Assembly (NCBI GenBank): GCA_965222505.1 | Contig: OZ244956.1 | Span: 620,001 to 684,000 of the forward strand | DNA length: 64,000 bases | Direction of reading: 5' to 3' | Source of the DNA: G965222505 sp965222505 | GTDB taxonomy: Bacteria > Bacteroidota > Rhodothermia > Rhodothermales > DATKEJ01 | Part shown: in pieces, positions 1 to 8,128 of the stretch | How positions within the stretch are numbered: position 1 is the first letter of the stretch | Layout: every line of letters begins with the position of its first letter | Made by a program: the position numbers and the translations under genes | The notes under the pieces: generated by a model | What the model was told of the DNA's origin: nothing | Seen by the model: the letters and a program-made list of their open reading frames with translations, nothing else | Database searches by the model: none

Positions 1-880
1 CCGTCAGGTTTTTGAGGAAGCGAATGCGCCCATCGACCCCGGCCTCATGGGTAAACCCTGCTGCTCTGGCCTTATCAGTAAGCAGGGGCCTCGAACGTTC
101 TGTACCAATCAACGACCAGGTCCCGCAACTGATATAGGCCCAGGGCCTGCTCCCATCCGAAGGGACAGCGGCAACCGCACAGCCGGTATCATGCGAACAG
201 GTAGCCAGGGTCATGACTTGCTGTGCATCCCTTACTGGCCCCAGCAAGGTACCTGAAGAAACAATGCCGGGCCATTGTGCCCTGTTCAGACCAAACGCTT
301 CAAAAACTGGCCCCGACCAGTCCTTCGTCCGGGCATCCATCATTTGCGATGTGCTCGCCATTGAGACTTCTGCGGCCCTTTTCCCACAGAACCGGTAATT
401 GAGAAAGTCGGCCACACTCAAATGGGTATCTACTTGCCGTAGCCCTTCAGGATCATCGCGTTGGTCGGCCAAGAGTTGGAACAGGGTATTAAAGGGCAAA
501 AACTGAATGCCGGTGTATTGATAAAGCGTTGCCGCAGAAAGGGTTTTGAAAGCCTCTTCAAGCATCCCGGCAGTTCGAGGATCCCGGTAGCAATACGGAT
601 TACGGACCGGGTTCCCTGCTACATCCAGCGGGACGTAATCCACCCCCCAGGCATCGACAGACAGTGACTTTAAATCCGGGGCAGTATCCAACGCCAGGCG
701 CAAACCCTTGCGCAGTTCCTGCCAGATCGTCTCGATGTCCCAGAACAAGTGATTCTCATCCTCAATAATCGGCGTGGTAAACCGATGCAGTTCCTGCATG
801 TGCATTTTCCCATCGACCAACGCGCCGAGCAGGGCACGGCTACTGGAAGCGCCAAGATCAAAAGCCAGATAGCTCATCAT
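1..880 (-). CDS. rhaB: Rhamnulokinase, N-terminal part (cut by window edge)
   Basis: Phosphorylates L-rhamnulose to L-rhamnulose 1-phosphate in the cytoplasm. The reading frame is open from the ATG-ATG at 880/877 to the window edge, about 293 residues of a family that is near 490 long. The N-terminal phosphate loop FDLGASSSR (residues 7-15), the motif DAWGVDY (76-82), the segment GIQFLPFNTLFQL and the SHDTGCAV and SCGTWSLIG blocks follow the order seen in E. coli RhaB. It is the last visible gene of a minus-strand run permease - small membrane protein - rhaB, opposite to rhaA, which fixes the pathway. No C-terminal part is visible, so integrity beyond the edge is unknown. Confidence 0.93.
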   Translation of the reverse strand, partial: MMSYLAFDLGASSSRALLGALVDGKMHMQELHRFTTPIIEDENHLFWDIETIWQELRKGLRLALDTAPDLKSLSVDAWGVDYVPLDVAGNPVRNPYCYRDPRTAGMLEEAFKTLSAATLYQYTGIQFLPFNTLFQLLADQRDDPEGLRQVDTHLSVADFLNYRFCGKRAAEVSMASTSQMMDARTKDWSGPVFEAFGLNRAQWPGIVSSGTLLGPVRDAQQVMTLATCSHDTGCAVAAVPSDGSRPWAYISCGTWSLIGTERSRPLLTDKARAAGFTHEAGVDGRIRFLKNLT

Positions 881-904
881 GCGTTCTACGTGCGACGTTT
901 AAAG

Positions 905-1084
905 TTAGTTGGTTTTTTGGGGGCGGTGCATCCAGAGGGGGGCGGTGGCAAACCAAAGCAGGGTGCCCACGGCCATCAGCGTGGCATGGGTCTCCCAGGT
1001 GAGGGTACCCCCAAAGACCAGAAAGGCCGGGACAACCGTCAACAATAGCCCCACCATGCTAAGCACAACAAACAAGGTTTTCAT
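905..1084 (-). CDS. Small two-helix membrane protein in the rhamnose operon
   Basis: A 59-residue frame starting MKTLFVVLSM. It has two hydrophobic stretches (about residues 3-26 and 34-52) joined by a short polar turn with a Trp-Glu-Thr-His, and ends in a basic tail. It lies 24 bp before rhaB and 85 bp after the permease on the same strand, so it probably shares their transcript. I do not recognise a family. Its position suggests a small partner of the permease or simply a conserved operon passenger; neither can be shown from sequence. Confidence 0.6.
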   Translation of the reverse strand: MKTLFVVLSMVGLLLTVVPAFLVFGGTLTWETHATLMAVGTLLWFATAPLWMHRPQKTN

Positions 1085-1109
1085 ATCACATCCGGTCGTT
1101 CACATTCCC

Positions 1110-1137
1110 GTTGGGACACGGCATGCCGTGTCCCAAC
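1110..1137. repeat. 28-bp perfect palindrome, copy 1 of a GGCATGCC-centred family
   Basis: Both halves of this 28-bp stretch are exact reverse complements (half-site GTTGGGACACGGCA). Related copies occur at 44257-44304 and, degenerate, at 53268-53290. It sits between the permease and the small membrane protein, so a hairpin would form inside the probable operon message. The form is that of a REP-like extragenic palindrome. Confidence 0.8.
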
Positions 1138-1169
1138 AAAGGCATGCCATATCCGAAAAATCCAGCTTC

Positions 1170-2552
1170 TCATTTCCGCTGTTGCCCCCACCCCATTCCG
1201 ATATAAAGAACAACGGCAATAAACCACCCTGGCAATCCCAGAAAAAAGATCTCTAATCCCCACACCGCATTGATGCCCCAACAGGCCGCCAGCGTACCGA
1301 TCCAGGCCACACCTGCGGGCCAACTAAAGACCAGCGACTTCCATTCGGCATAATTGGAACGCAACCCCAACCGGGGAAACAACCAGTAATCGGCAAAAAT
1401 GACGGCCCCCATCGGCATGAGCAATAAACCGTAAAGGGCGACAAAATCGAGCAGGCGCATCATCAGCGCCGGGAAAAGTGCGGCCAGGGTGGTTATTGCC
1501 CCGACGGCTAGGGTGACCTTCCAGCGTTTCCAGTTGGGCGAGATGGTTTGCATCGCTAGGCCCGCACGGTAGATGGTCGGGTTGGCCGTCGTCCAACCGG
1601 CAATCACGACGGCAGCAAGTCCGGCTACGCCTGCGCCCAGGTAGGCGATGGGGCCCGGAGCGATTTCGCCGGAGGATTGCAAAGCCAGGGCTACCAGAAT
1701 CCCGGATGCCAGCCATGCCACAAAGTGCCCCAGGTACATGCCGAAAGCGCTGAATAACCCGTACTGCCATTTCCGGGCGTACCGCAGGATGGTCATGTCT
1801 GCCATGCCGATGTGCATCGCCATATTGCAGAACCAGGCAAAAAACAACACATGCCAGAAGGTGAACTTCGACTGTCCCACTAACGGCACGCCGGTCCAGA
1901 TTTTCTCATGCGCCACGGTCCAAAAATCATTTAACGACTGTATGCCCAACTGCGGCAACACGGCCAGGGCACAGGCCACAAACACCAGGAGCATCCAGGG
2001 GGCCGCAATTTTCGAGAACCGGGCAATTTGCTCAAATCCCAGAATCGCAAAAAGCGTGACGACGGCCCCTACCGCTAACACCGTGATCACCCATCCCACG
2101 CTATTCGGATAGAGGTCATTGAGGCCGGGCATGGCCATGTTAAAGGGAATACCCACAGCGGTAGCCGCCACCGAGATCATTGCTCCAGCCAGGAAACAAA
2201 ACATCAAGGCATTGACGATGTTGTATGCAAACAGTAGGTTAGGGCCAGTAATTTTGCGCAACATCCAGTAGAGGTTCAGGCGGGTCCGTGTGGCGATGGG
2301 TGCACATAAAAAGGTCCAGGACAGGACCGCCAGCAGGTTTCCGATCAACAACCCCCAAATCAGGTCATCAGCGGCCACACCATGTGCCACAAACAAGGGG
2401 CCGATGACAAATTCTGTTCCGGCAACATGCTCCCCAGCATACAACCCGATAAAATTGCCCGGCCCCTGAAGCCGGCCTTCAGCTACCGGCTCCCGATCAA
2501 ATTCATTGATGGCATCAAGCCGTTGTGCGAGAGAAGAATCTGCCTGTGCCAT
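1170..2552 (-). CDS. NCS1-family (purine/cytosine permease-like) transporter
   Basis: A 460-residue integral membrane protein with about 12 hydrophobic helices. The Gly-rich first helix (residues about 30-50), the LGFEQIARFSKIAAPWM region near 170 and GWTTANPTIYRAGL near 310 are typical of the nucleobase:cation symporter-1 family (COG1457). Known members carry nucleobases, hydantoins and related compounds. Here it lies between rhaA and rhaB, in the place usually held by a rhamnose transporter, so rhamnose or a rhamnose-derived substrate is an inference from context. The start ATG at 2552 faces the divergent rhaA promoter region. Confidence 0.8.
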   Translation of the reverse strand: MAQADSSLAQRLDAINEFDREPVAEGRLQGPGNFIGLYAGEHVAGTEFVIGPLFVAHGVAADDLIWGLLIGNLLAVLSWTFLCAPIATRTRLNLYWMLRKITGPNLLFAYNIVNALMFCFLAGAMISVAATAVGIPFNMAMPGLNDLYPNSVGWVITVLAVGAVVTLFAILGFEQIARFSKIAAPWMLLVFVACALAVLPQLGIQSLNDFWTVAHEKIWTGVPLVGQSKFTFWHVLFFAWFCNMAMHIGMADMTILRYARKWQYGLFSAFGMYLGHFVAWLASGILVALALQSSGEIAPGPIAYLGAGVAGLAAVVIAGWTTANPTIYRAGLAMQTISPNWKRWKVTLAVGAITTLAALFPALMMRLLDFVALYGLLLMPMGAVIFADYWLFPRLGLRSNYAEWKSLVFSWPAGVAWIGTLAACWGINAVWGLEIFFLGLPGWFIAVVLYIGMGWGQQRK

Positions 2553-2644
2553 AGATCAGGGGCCTTCGGATTCCTTGCCTTCAACCGGCGTAAACCGATC
2601 CAGAAGAATATTACGATTCAAGGCCCCATTGTCAATGGCATATA

Positions 2645-2656
2645 TGAAACGTTTCA
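2645..2656. promoter_or_regulatory. Palindromic LacI-type operator between permease and rhaA
   Basis: TGAAACGTTTCA is a perfect 12-bp palindrome with the central CG typical of LacI/GalR-family operators. It lies in the 209-bp divergent region. On the minus strand a possible promoter for the permease operon (TTGACA at 2635-2630, 16 bp, TAATAT at 2613-2608) begins just downstream of it. A single regulator could thus control both transcripts. No regulator gene is in the window. Confidence 0.6.
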
Positions 2657-2761
2657 ATCTTTCCTCATTGAATATGATCTGATCGATTACCTATCATGCC
2701 TCTTGATTGGTTTTTGGTATTTTTCGGCCCGGTCGAGGCCGGGCGCTACACGGTTATTCTC

Positions 2762-4018
2762 ATGGCTTCTTTTGTAGAACAAGCATATGCACTTGCGTGT
2801 GATCGGTATGCGGACCTGGGCGTCGATACCGATGCGACCCTTCAACGGCTGGCAAAAATTCCCATCTCGCTTCATTGCTGGCAAGGCGACGATGTGGGCG
2901 GCTTCGAAGACCCGGATCGGGGTTTGGGTGGTGGCCTCATGGCAACCGGCAATTACCCCGGCAAAGCCCGTACCGCCGACGAACTGCGGCAAGACCTGGA
3001 CGAAGCCTACCGGCTGATCCCCGGTACCCATCGGCTAAACCTGCATGCCATCTATCTGGAGAGTGACCAGCCCATCCCCCGCAACGAAATTCAACCCGAA
3101 CATTTTTCCCGCTGGGTCGACTGGGCAAAGGCCAATAATCACGGCGTGGACTTTAACCCTTCCTGCTTCTCGCATCCCCTGGCCGAAGACGGCTTCACCC
3201 TCTCCCACGCCGATCCCGGCATCCAAAAGTTCTGGATCGAACACTGCATAGCCAGTCGACATGTCGGCGCGGCCTTCGGCGAAGCCCTCGGCTCGCCAGC
3301 CGTGACCAACGTCTGGATCCCTGACGGATACAAAGACACGCCCGCTGACCGCAAAGGACCCCGTCATCGGCTCAAGGATGCCCTCGATGCCGTCTTTGCC
3401 GATGCCATCGACCCGGCCTACAACCTGGATGCGGTAGAATGCAAGCTCTTCGGGCTTGGATCAGAGAGTTATGTGGTGGGTTCGCATGAGTTTTACCTCG
3501 GCTATGCCATCACCCGGAGAACCCTGTTGTGCCTGGATGCCGGTCACTTCCACCCCACCGAAACAATATCGGACAAACTCTCCTCCGTGCTGATGTATGT
3601 GGACCGGCTCTTGCTCCATGTGAGCCGAGGCGTACGCTGGGATAGTGACCACGTCGTTACTTTTACCGATGAACTACAGGCCATTATGCAGGAGCTGGTA
3701 CGGGGTGAATACCTCGACCGGGTCCACATTGGATTGGACTTTTTCGATGCCAGCATCAACCGGGTAGCCGCCTGGGTGATTGGCACCCGCAACGCGCTGC
3801 GTGCCTTGTTGATGGCCCTGCTCGAACCCATTGGCCTGCTTCGCCAGGCTGAACAAGCCGGAGATTATACCTCCAGACTCGCCTTGCTCGAAGCCCAAAA
3901 AGGACTACCGTTCGGGGCCGTATGGGACTACTATTGCCTCCAGAAGAATGTGCCCATCGGCATCGGCTTTATGGATGAAATCCTTGCCTATGAGAAAAGG
4001 GTTCTCGCTTCGCGCTAA
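2762..4018 (+). CDS. rhaA: L-rhamnose isomerase
   Basis: Interconverts L-rhamnose and L-rhamnulose, the step before RhaB. The 418-residue length matches the family (E. coli 419). The N-terminus MASFVEQAYALACDRY aligns with E. coli RhaA, and the signature SLHCWQGDDVGGFE follows about 35 residues later; the metal-site regions WIPDGYKD and CLDAGHFHPTE are present. An in-frame ATG 66 bp upstream would add a non-homologous extension, so 2762 is chosen. The 3' end overlaps the convergent mscS-like gene by 4 bp. Confidence 0.95.
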   Translation: MASFVEQAYALACDRYADLGVDTDATLQRLAKIPISLHCWQGDDVGGFEDPDRGLGGGLMATGNYPGKARTADELRQDLDEAYRLIPGTHRLNLHAIYLESDQPIPRNEIQPEHFSRWVDWAKANNHGVDFNPSCFSHPLAEDGFTLSHADPGIQKFWIEHCIASRHVGAAFGEALGSPAVTNVWIPDGYKDTPADRKGPRHRLKDALDAVFADAIDPAYNLDAVECKLFGLGSESYVVGSHEFYLGYAITRRTLLCLDAGHFHPTETISDKLSSVLMYVDRLLLHVSRGVRWDSDHVVTFTDELQAIMQELVRGEYLDRVHIGLDFFDASINRVAAWVIGTRNALRALLMALLEPIGLLRQAEQAGDYTSRLALLEAQKGLPFGAVWDYYCLQKNVPIGIGFMDEILAYEKRVLASR

Positions 4019-5112
4019 TCCGCCGCGTTTGGTTCACCGATGACATGAACCGTGCGGGTCGGGAAGGCCATCTCCAGTCCATGCCGGTCGACCAGTTCCA
4101 TGATTTGCAAGAGGATATCTTCCTGGATGTTCATGTAGGCATCCCAAGCTACCGTGTTGGCAAAACAGAGGATGAGGATATCCAGGCTAGACCCGCCAAA
4201 CGACTCAAAAACAGCCGTGCCGCTATCCGGGGCCAGACCGGGATGTTGGTCCAGCAATTGACGCAAGTCAGTGAGAAAGGCCCGCATTTGATCGGCGGTG
4301 GTATCATACGTCAGGCCGAGTGAGAACTTGATCCGCCGCCGGGGCCGCATGGAATGGTTGGTAATGGAGGAACTGGTAAATTTTTGGTTCGGCACCACCA
4401 CCAGAGATTTATCGAACCGCCGGATGCGGGTGGTCCGGAAACCGACTTCTTCAACAACCCCTTCTACCCCTTCTACCTCTACGATATCACCAATCTGAAA
4501 CGGCTGATCGGTAAAAACAATCAACGAGCCGAAGAAGTTGGCCACCGTGTCTCGGGCGGCCAGGGCCAACACCAGCCCCCCAATACCCAGGCTTGCAATC
4601 AGGCTGGCAACATCCAGGCCCAGATTCTGGATGATGAGGATACTGATGATGAGCGTCGCGAACACCTTAAACGACTTCCGAAGCAGTGGGATCAGTTGAT
4701 CATCGAGCTTGGTTTCCGTTTTGACCACCACCCGGTTCATGATCCGGGCCATCAGGTCGACGATGCGGAAGACCAGCCAGATCACCCCGATGCCCATTGC
4801 AATTTCCAGTCCCTTCTGCACCACCAACCGCACATTCAGGGGCTCTGTGGGCAGTTCCAGCAGATCCGCCACCACATACCAGATGCTGATCTGTACGATG
4901 AAGCCCAAAGGACCGGGGATGAGTTCGACCAAATCCTCATCCCACCTAAACCGGGATTTGGCCGCCTTCCGCTTTAAGACCCCGGAAAACACCCCTCGAA
5001 TAACGTTTTTGCTGAAGAGGCTCAGGGCCAACAGGACAAAGGCCGCGAGGACCTGCCCAGCGGGTACATCCCAGAGAATACGCTGGTTGATGAAGTCTGT
5101 AAATTCCTGCAT
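4015..5112 (-). CDS. Small-conductance mechanosensitive channel (MscS family)
   Basis: A 365-residue inner-membrane channel that would release solutes on hypo-osmotic shock. Four hydrophobic helices precede the pore-lining helix with the Gly/Ala pattern ASLGIGGLVLALAARDTVANFFG (about residues 188-210), followed by the beta domain FQIGDIVEVEGVEGVVEEVGFRTTRIRR and the anchor VVVPNQKF. The C-terminal alpha-beta domain is complete. Its stop overlaps the rhaA stop by 4 bp, tail to tail. No functional link to rhamnose use is implied. Confidence 0.92.
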   Translation of the reverse strand: MQEFTDFINQRILWDVPAGQVLAAFVLLALSLFSKNVIRGVFSGVLKRKAAKSRFRWDEDLVELIPGPLGFIVQISIWYVVADLLELPTEPLNVRLVVQKGLEIAMGIGVIWLVFRIVDLMARIMNRVVVKTETKLDDQLIPLLRKSFKVFATLIISILIIQNLGLDVASLIASLGIGGLVLALAARDTVANFFGSLIVFTDQPFQIGDIVEVEGVEGVVEEVGFRTTRIRRFDKSLVVVPNQKFTSSSITNHSMRPRRRIKFSLGLTYDTTADQMRAFLTDLRQLLDQHPGLAPDSGTAVFESFGGSSLDILILCFANTVAWDAYMNIQEDILLQIMELVDRHGLEMAFPTRTVHVIGEPNAAD

Positions 5113-5214
5113 AGAATGGATTTATCTATAAACGATGCACGTGCCGTGAATCCGCCAAACATACTAGGCAATCCTGATACTGTAAAGCAAAGTTTGGATT
5201 TATTCATTTTAGTG

Positions 5215-5290
5215 ACTGATGTTACGCCGCTGGTCGTTGATGTTGTGCAATTCGACCAGGTCGAATGGGCCAAGACTGCGTAACATGACT
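5215..5290. repeat. 76-bp dispersed element, copy 1
   Basis: Matches the reverse complement of 28818-28893 at 71 of 76 positions with no gaps. The ends form an imperfect terminal inverted repeat (ACTGATGTTACGC against AGTCATGTTACGC read inward, 11 of 13). In this copy the centre holds a 17-nt palindrome, ATTCGACC-A-GGTCGAAT. It begins 17 bp after the stop codon of the minus-strand aminotransferase. Confidence 0.85.
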
Positions 5291-5307
5291 TAGTGGCTGT
5301 GTCGGCT

Positions 5308-6483
5308 TTATTTCGTTTGGGCGCGCTGCATGAGGCATCCCTCCAAAGCCCCCTTGAGTGCCAAGGCATCTTCCGGCGTATTGTACACATGTGGGGATAC
5401 CCGTAGCGCATGGCCTCGCGTAGAGACGTACACGTGCTGATCCGCCAGCGCTGCTTTTACCGCCTTGACCTCCATCCCATCCGGGAGCCGAATACCAAAC
5501 AGATGCGCCCCCCGATGGGCTTCGTCTTCGATCCAAAACCCCATTTCACGAAGTTCGGTCAATACATCCGCCATGAGGCTCCGGCAATACATCTGTATGT
5601 TGGTAGGCCCCCAGGACAGTACATGGTCCAAGCCGGCTTTCAACATGGGAATCAGGATAAAATTGCTTCGCTCCCCGACATCATAGCGAATGGCTCCCGG
5701 TTGATAGGCCTTTTGATAAGCCACCAACCCTCCGAAGTTTTCACTTCCTTTCCGGGTAATCCAGTTTTCCTCCAGGGGTTGTCCCTCCATCATGCGCGAA
5801 CCGTAATAAGCCACGCCAATGCTGTACGGCCCCATCAACCACTTGTACCCTGCACAAATCAGTGCATCTGGCTTGAGGGTTTGTACATCAAACGGCAAGG
5901 CCCCTACCGACTGCGTCCCGTCAACGACAAACCAGGCCCCTACCGAACGGGCTTTTTTGCCGATGGCTTCCAGGTCGAACCGGGTCCCATCAGCCCAATG
6001 CACATGCGGAACCGTAACGAGAACGGTTTGCCGGTCGATGGCCGACAGTACCGCTTCATTCCAGGCGGCTCCACGGTCATGGCGGGTATCCGGGGCATTC
6101 ACGACGCGCAGATTGGCCCTTGAAGCCTCTGCCAATCGCATCCAGGAATAAACGTTGCTGGGGAATTGTTCGTGCAAGACCACCAGATTCTGCCCCGCCG
6201 ATACCGTTACATTTTGCGCGACCGTCGCCAAACCATACGAAGCCGATGGCAAAATGGCGATCTGTTGATGATCCCCTGCATGAATTAGGGAAGCAAACTG
6301 TTGCCGGACGGCATCTGAGGGATCGAAAAAGTCTTCGGGTTGAATCCTATAGGGCCTACATTTATCCTGTACCCCCCTGATACCGGCAGCTTCGACGGCC
6401 TTTGACAGCGGCGACATGTAGGCACAATTCAAATAATGGTGCCCAGAAGGCAAGGAGAAATGATCAGCCTGGCAAGAAAGCAT
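5308..6483 (-). CDS. Class V aminotransferase (PLP enzyme, NifS/kynureninase-like fold)
   Basis: A 391-residue cytoplasmic PLP enzyme. The small-domain start HYLNCAYMSPLS, the FPSNVYSW block, the cofactor Asp in VVDGTQSVGALP (Asp188) and the Schiff-base Lys in AGYKWLMGP (Lys214) are all visible. The class includes cysteine desulfurases, selenocysteine lyases, isopenicillin-N epimerase-like enzymes and kynureninases; an active-site Cys loop typical of cysteine desulfurases is not evident, so the substrate is left open. It is transcribed alone, divergent from glycerate kinase. Confidence 0.85.
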   Translation of the reverse strand: MLSCQADHFSLPSGHHYLNCAYMSPLSKAVEAAGIRGVQDKCRPYRIQPEDFFDPSDAVRQQFASLIHAGDHQQIAILPSASYGLATVAQNVTVSAGQNLVVLHEQFPSNVYSWMRLAEASRANLRVVNAPDTRHDRGAAWNEAVLSAIDRQTVLVTVPHVHWADGTRFDLEAIGKKARSVGAWFVVDGTQSVGALPFDVQTLKPDALICAGYKWLMGPYSIGVAYYGSRMMEGQPLEENWITRKGSENFGGLVAYQKAYQPGAIRYDVGERSNFILIPMLKAGLDHVLSWGPTNIQMYCRSLMADVLTELREMGFWIEDEAHRGAHLFGIRLPDGMEVKAVKAALADQHVYVSTRGHALRVSPHVYNTPEDALALKGALEGCLMQRAQTK

Positions 6484-6547
6484 TATTGTTTACTTCGTAC
6501 AGTCGGCTTACGCCTCGTGTAGTGATTGGTGACTGAGGCCGGTAAAA

Positions 6548-6700
6548 TATATAACTCAAGTTGTGCCATTCCTGCATGTAGAAGCATATACGTGTTGCGT
6601 GAATCGGGATGAAATCACGCAATACGCACCGCCGGGCACCGGCGGACGCAATACGGCCCGATTTGAAAATCAACGAACAGCACACAACTTGGATTATATA
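6548..6700. repeat. 153-bp nested inverted-repeat element
   Basis: Outer arms TATATAACTCAAGTTGTG (6548-6565) and its complement at 6683-6700 match at 16 of 18. Inside are AATCGGG/CCCGATT (6602-6608 and 6657-6663), TTGCGTG/CACGCAA (6595-6601 and 6616-6622) and CCGCCGG-GCA-CCGGCGG (6629-6645). The element fills most of the 309-bp gap between the divergent aminotransferase and glycerate kinase genes. It could be a miniature transposon relic or a structured leader; no flanking duplication is obvious. Confidence 0.65.
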
Positions 6701-6792
6701 ATAAGCGTTCTTTAATAACATTGTGCAAGCGTACACGGGTTGCCGCTCTACCACCGATATGCTATACCTCACTTGAAAACGCTGTTTGGCAG

Positions 6793-8103
6793 ATGAATTT
6801 AGTGAAGGATGCCCTGTTGATATTTGAGGCAGCCCTAACCGGGGTGCGGCCTGATGTACTTATGCGCCAGGCTCAGGTGAAGCACTTGTTTCATGATGCT
6901 GGTGCACGGTTTGAACGAATCTGTGTAGTGGGCGCAGGAAAAGCCTCCATGGTGATGGCAAGTGCACTTGAGGGGTTGCTTGGAAACCACATCAATGATG
7001 GCCTAGTGGTAGTCCCTCATGGGTATGTATCATCCTACCCTGCGGTCTTGCCGTATCCCACCCAGATTGAGGTCGTTGAGGCCGGGCATCCGGTGCCTGA
7101 CCGGGCGGGATTTGAAGCCTCTGTCCGTGTACTCGACCGGGCAACTTCTTGCACAGAAAGAGACCTAGTGATTGCACTGATTTCCGGGGGCGGCTCGGCA
7201 CTCTGGCCTGCCGTTGTAGAAGGGGTGCCCTTTGCTGATGCCCGCGAGACCTACATGCAACTGTTACATTGTGGGGCCACGATTCACGAAGTCAATACGG
7301 TTCGCAAGCATTTGAGTCGGCTGGGGGGCGGACGGCTGGCCGCAGCCACGAAAGCCACGGTCTATGCCCTGGTGTTGTCCGATGTGGTGGGGGATGATTT
7401 GTCCACGATTGCAAGTGGCCCCTGCTCACCGGACCCCACCACCTTCGCCGATGTCCGTTCGATCCTCCACCAATATGCCCTATGGCCTTCCCTCCCACCT
7501 TTGGTGCGGGCTTATATCGAACACGGATTGAAGCATGAGGAAGATGAAACACCAGCGCCTAGTAACCCCGTATTCGACCGGGTCCACACGCTACTCCTGG
7601 GCGGGAACGGACATGCCCTGGCCGCGGCTTCAAAAGCGGCAAAGGACCTCGGCTATACCCCGCAGGTCGTCCAACACGATCTGATTGGCGAAGCCCGTAT
7701 CGCTGGCCCTCAACTGATCCACCATGTTCTGAGCCAACCCGCATCGGATCTGCCCCGGTGTTTCCTGTGGGGCGGAGAAACAACAGTGACCGTTACTGGT
7801 CGGGGCAAAGGGGGGCGCAACCAGGAACTGGTCTTGGGGGCCTTGTCTGTGTTTCCAGAGAAGGGGCAGCCTCTGCTCCTCTTGAGTGGTGGCACCGACG
7901 GTATCGACGGACCGACAGACGCAGCCGGGGCCTGGGTTACACCGGATACCCGAACACGCGCTCAAACCCTGGGGCTTGATGCCTCAATCTATCTTGCGGA
8001 AAACAATGCCTACCCCTTCTTCGACGCCCTGAAGCAACTGCTCAAACCCGGTCCTACCCACACCAATGTGATGGACCTTCAGATCCTGCTGACGGCCCTG
8101 TAA
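6793..8103 (+). CDS. Glycerate 2-kinase (MOFRL family)
   Basis: Phosphorylates D-glycerate to 2-phosphoglycerate, feeding hydroxypyruvate/glycerate carbon into lower glycolysis. At 436 residues it has the family length. The N-terminal DUF4147 domain shows VVGAGKASMVMA and ISGGGSAL; the C-terminal MOFRL domain shows GKGGRNQELVLG and LSGGTDGIDGPTDAAGA. The ATG at 6793 is preferred to an ATG 72 bp upstream because homology starts at MNLVKDALLIFEAAL. There is no clear Shine-Dalgarno sequence. Confidence 0.93.
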   Translation: MNLVKDALLIFEAALTGVRPDVLMRQAQVKHLFHDAGARFERICVVGAGKASMVMASALEGLLGNHINDGLVVVPHGYVSSYPAVLPYPTQIEVVEAGHPVPDRAGFEASVRVLDRATSCTERDLVIALISGGGSALWPAVVEGVPFADARETYMQLLHCGATIHEVNTVRKHLSRLGGGRLAAATKATVYALVLSDVVGDDLSTIASGPCSPDPTTFADVRSILHQYALWPSLPPLVRAYIEHGLKHEEDETPAPSNPVFDRVHTLLLGGNGHALAAASKAAKDLGYTPQVVQHDLIGEARIAGPQLIHHVLSQPASDLPRCFLWGGETTVTVTGRGKGGRNQELVLGALSVFPEKGQPLLLLSGGTDGIDGPTDAAGAWVTPDTRTRAQTLGLDASIYLAENNAYPFFDALKQLLKPGPTHTNVMDLQILLTAL

Positions 8104-8128
8104 TGCCGGCCTCACACCGTCCATTTCG

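Noticed and set aside
4354..4977. 207-codon plus-strand frame over the MscS gene
   Set aside because: Antisense to a well-supported channel gene, His/Asp-rich and without domain pattern.
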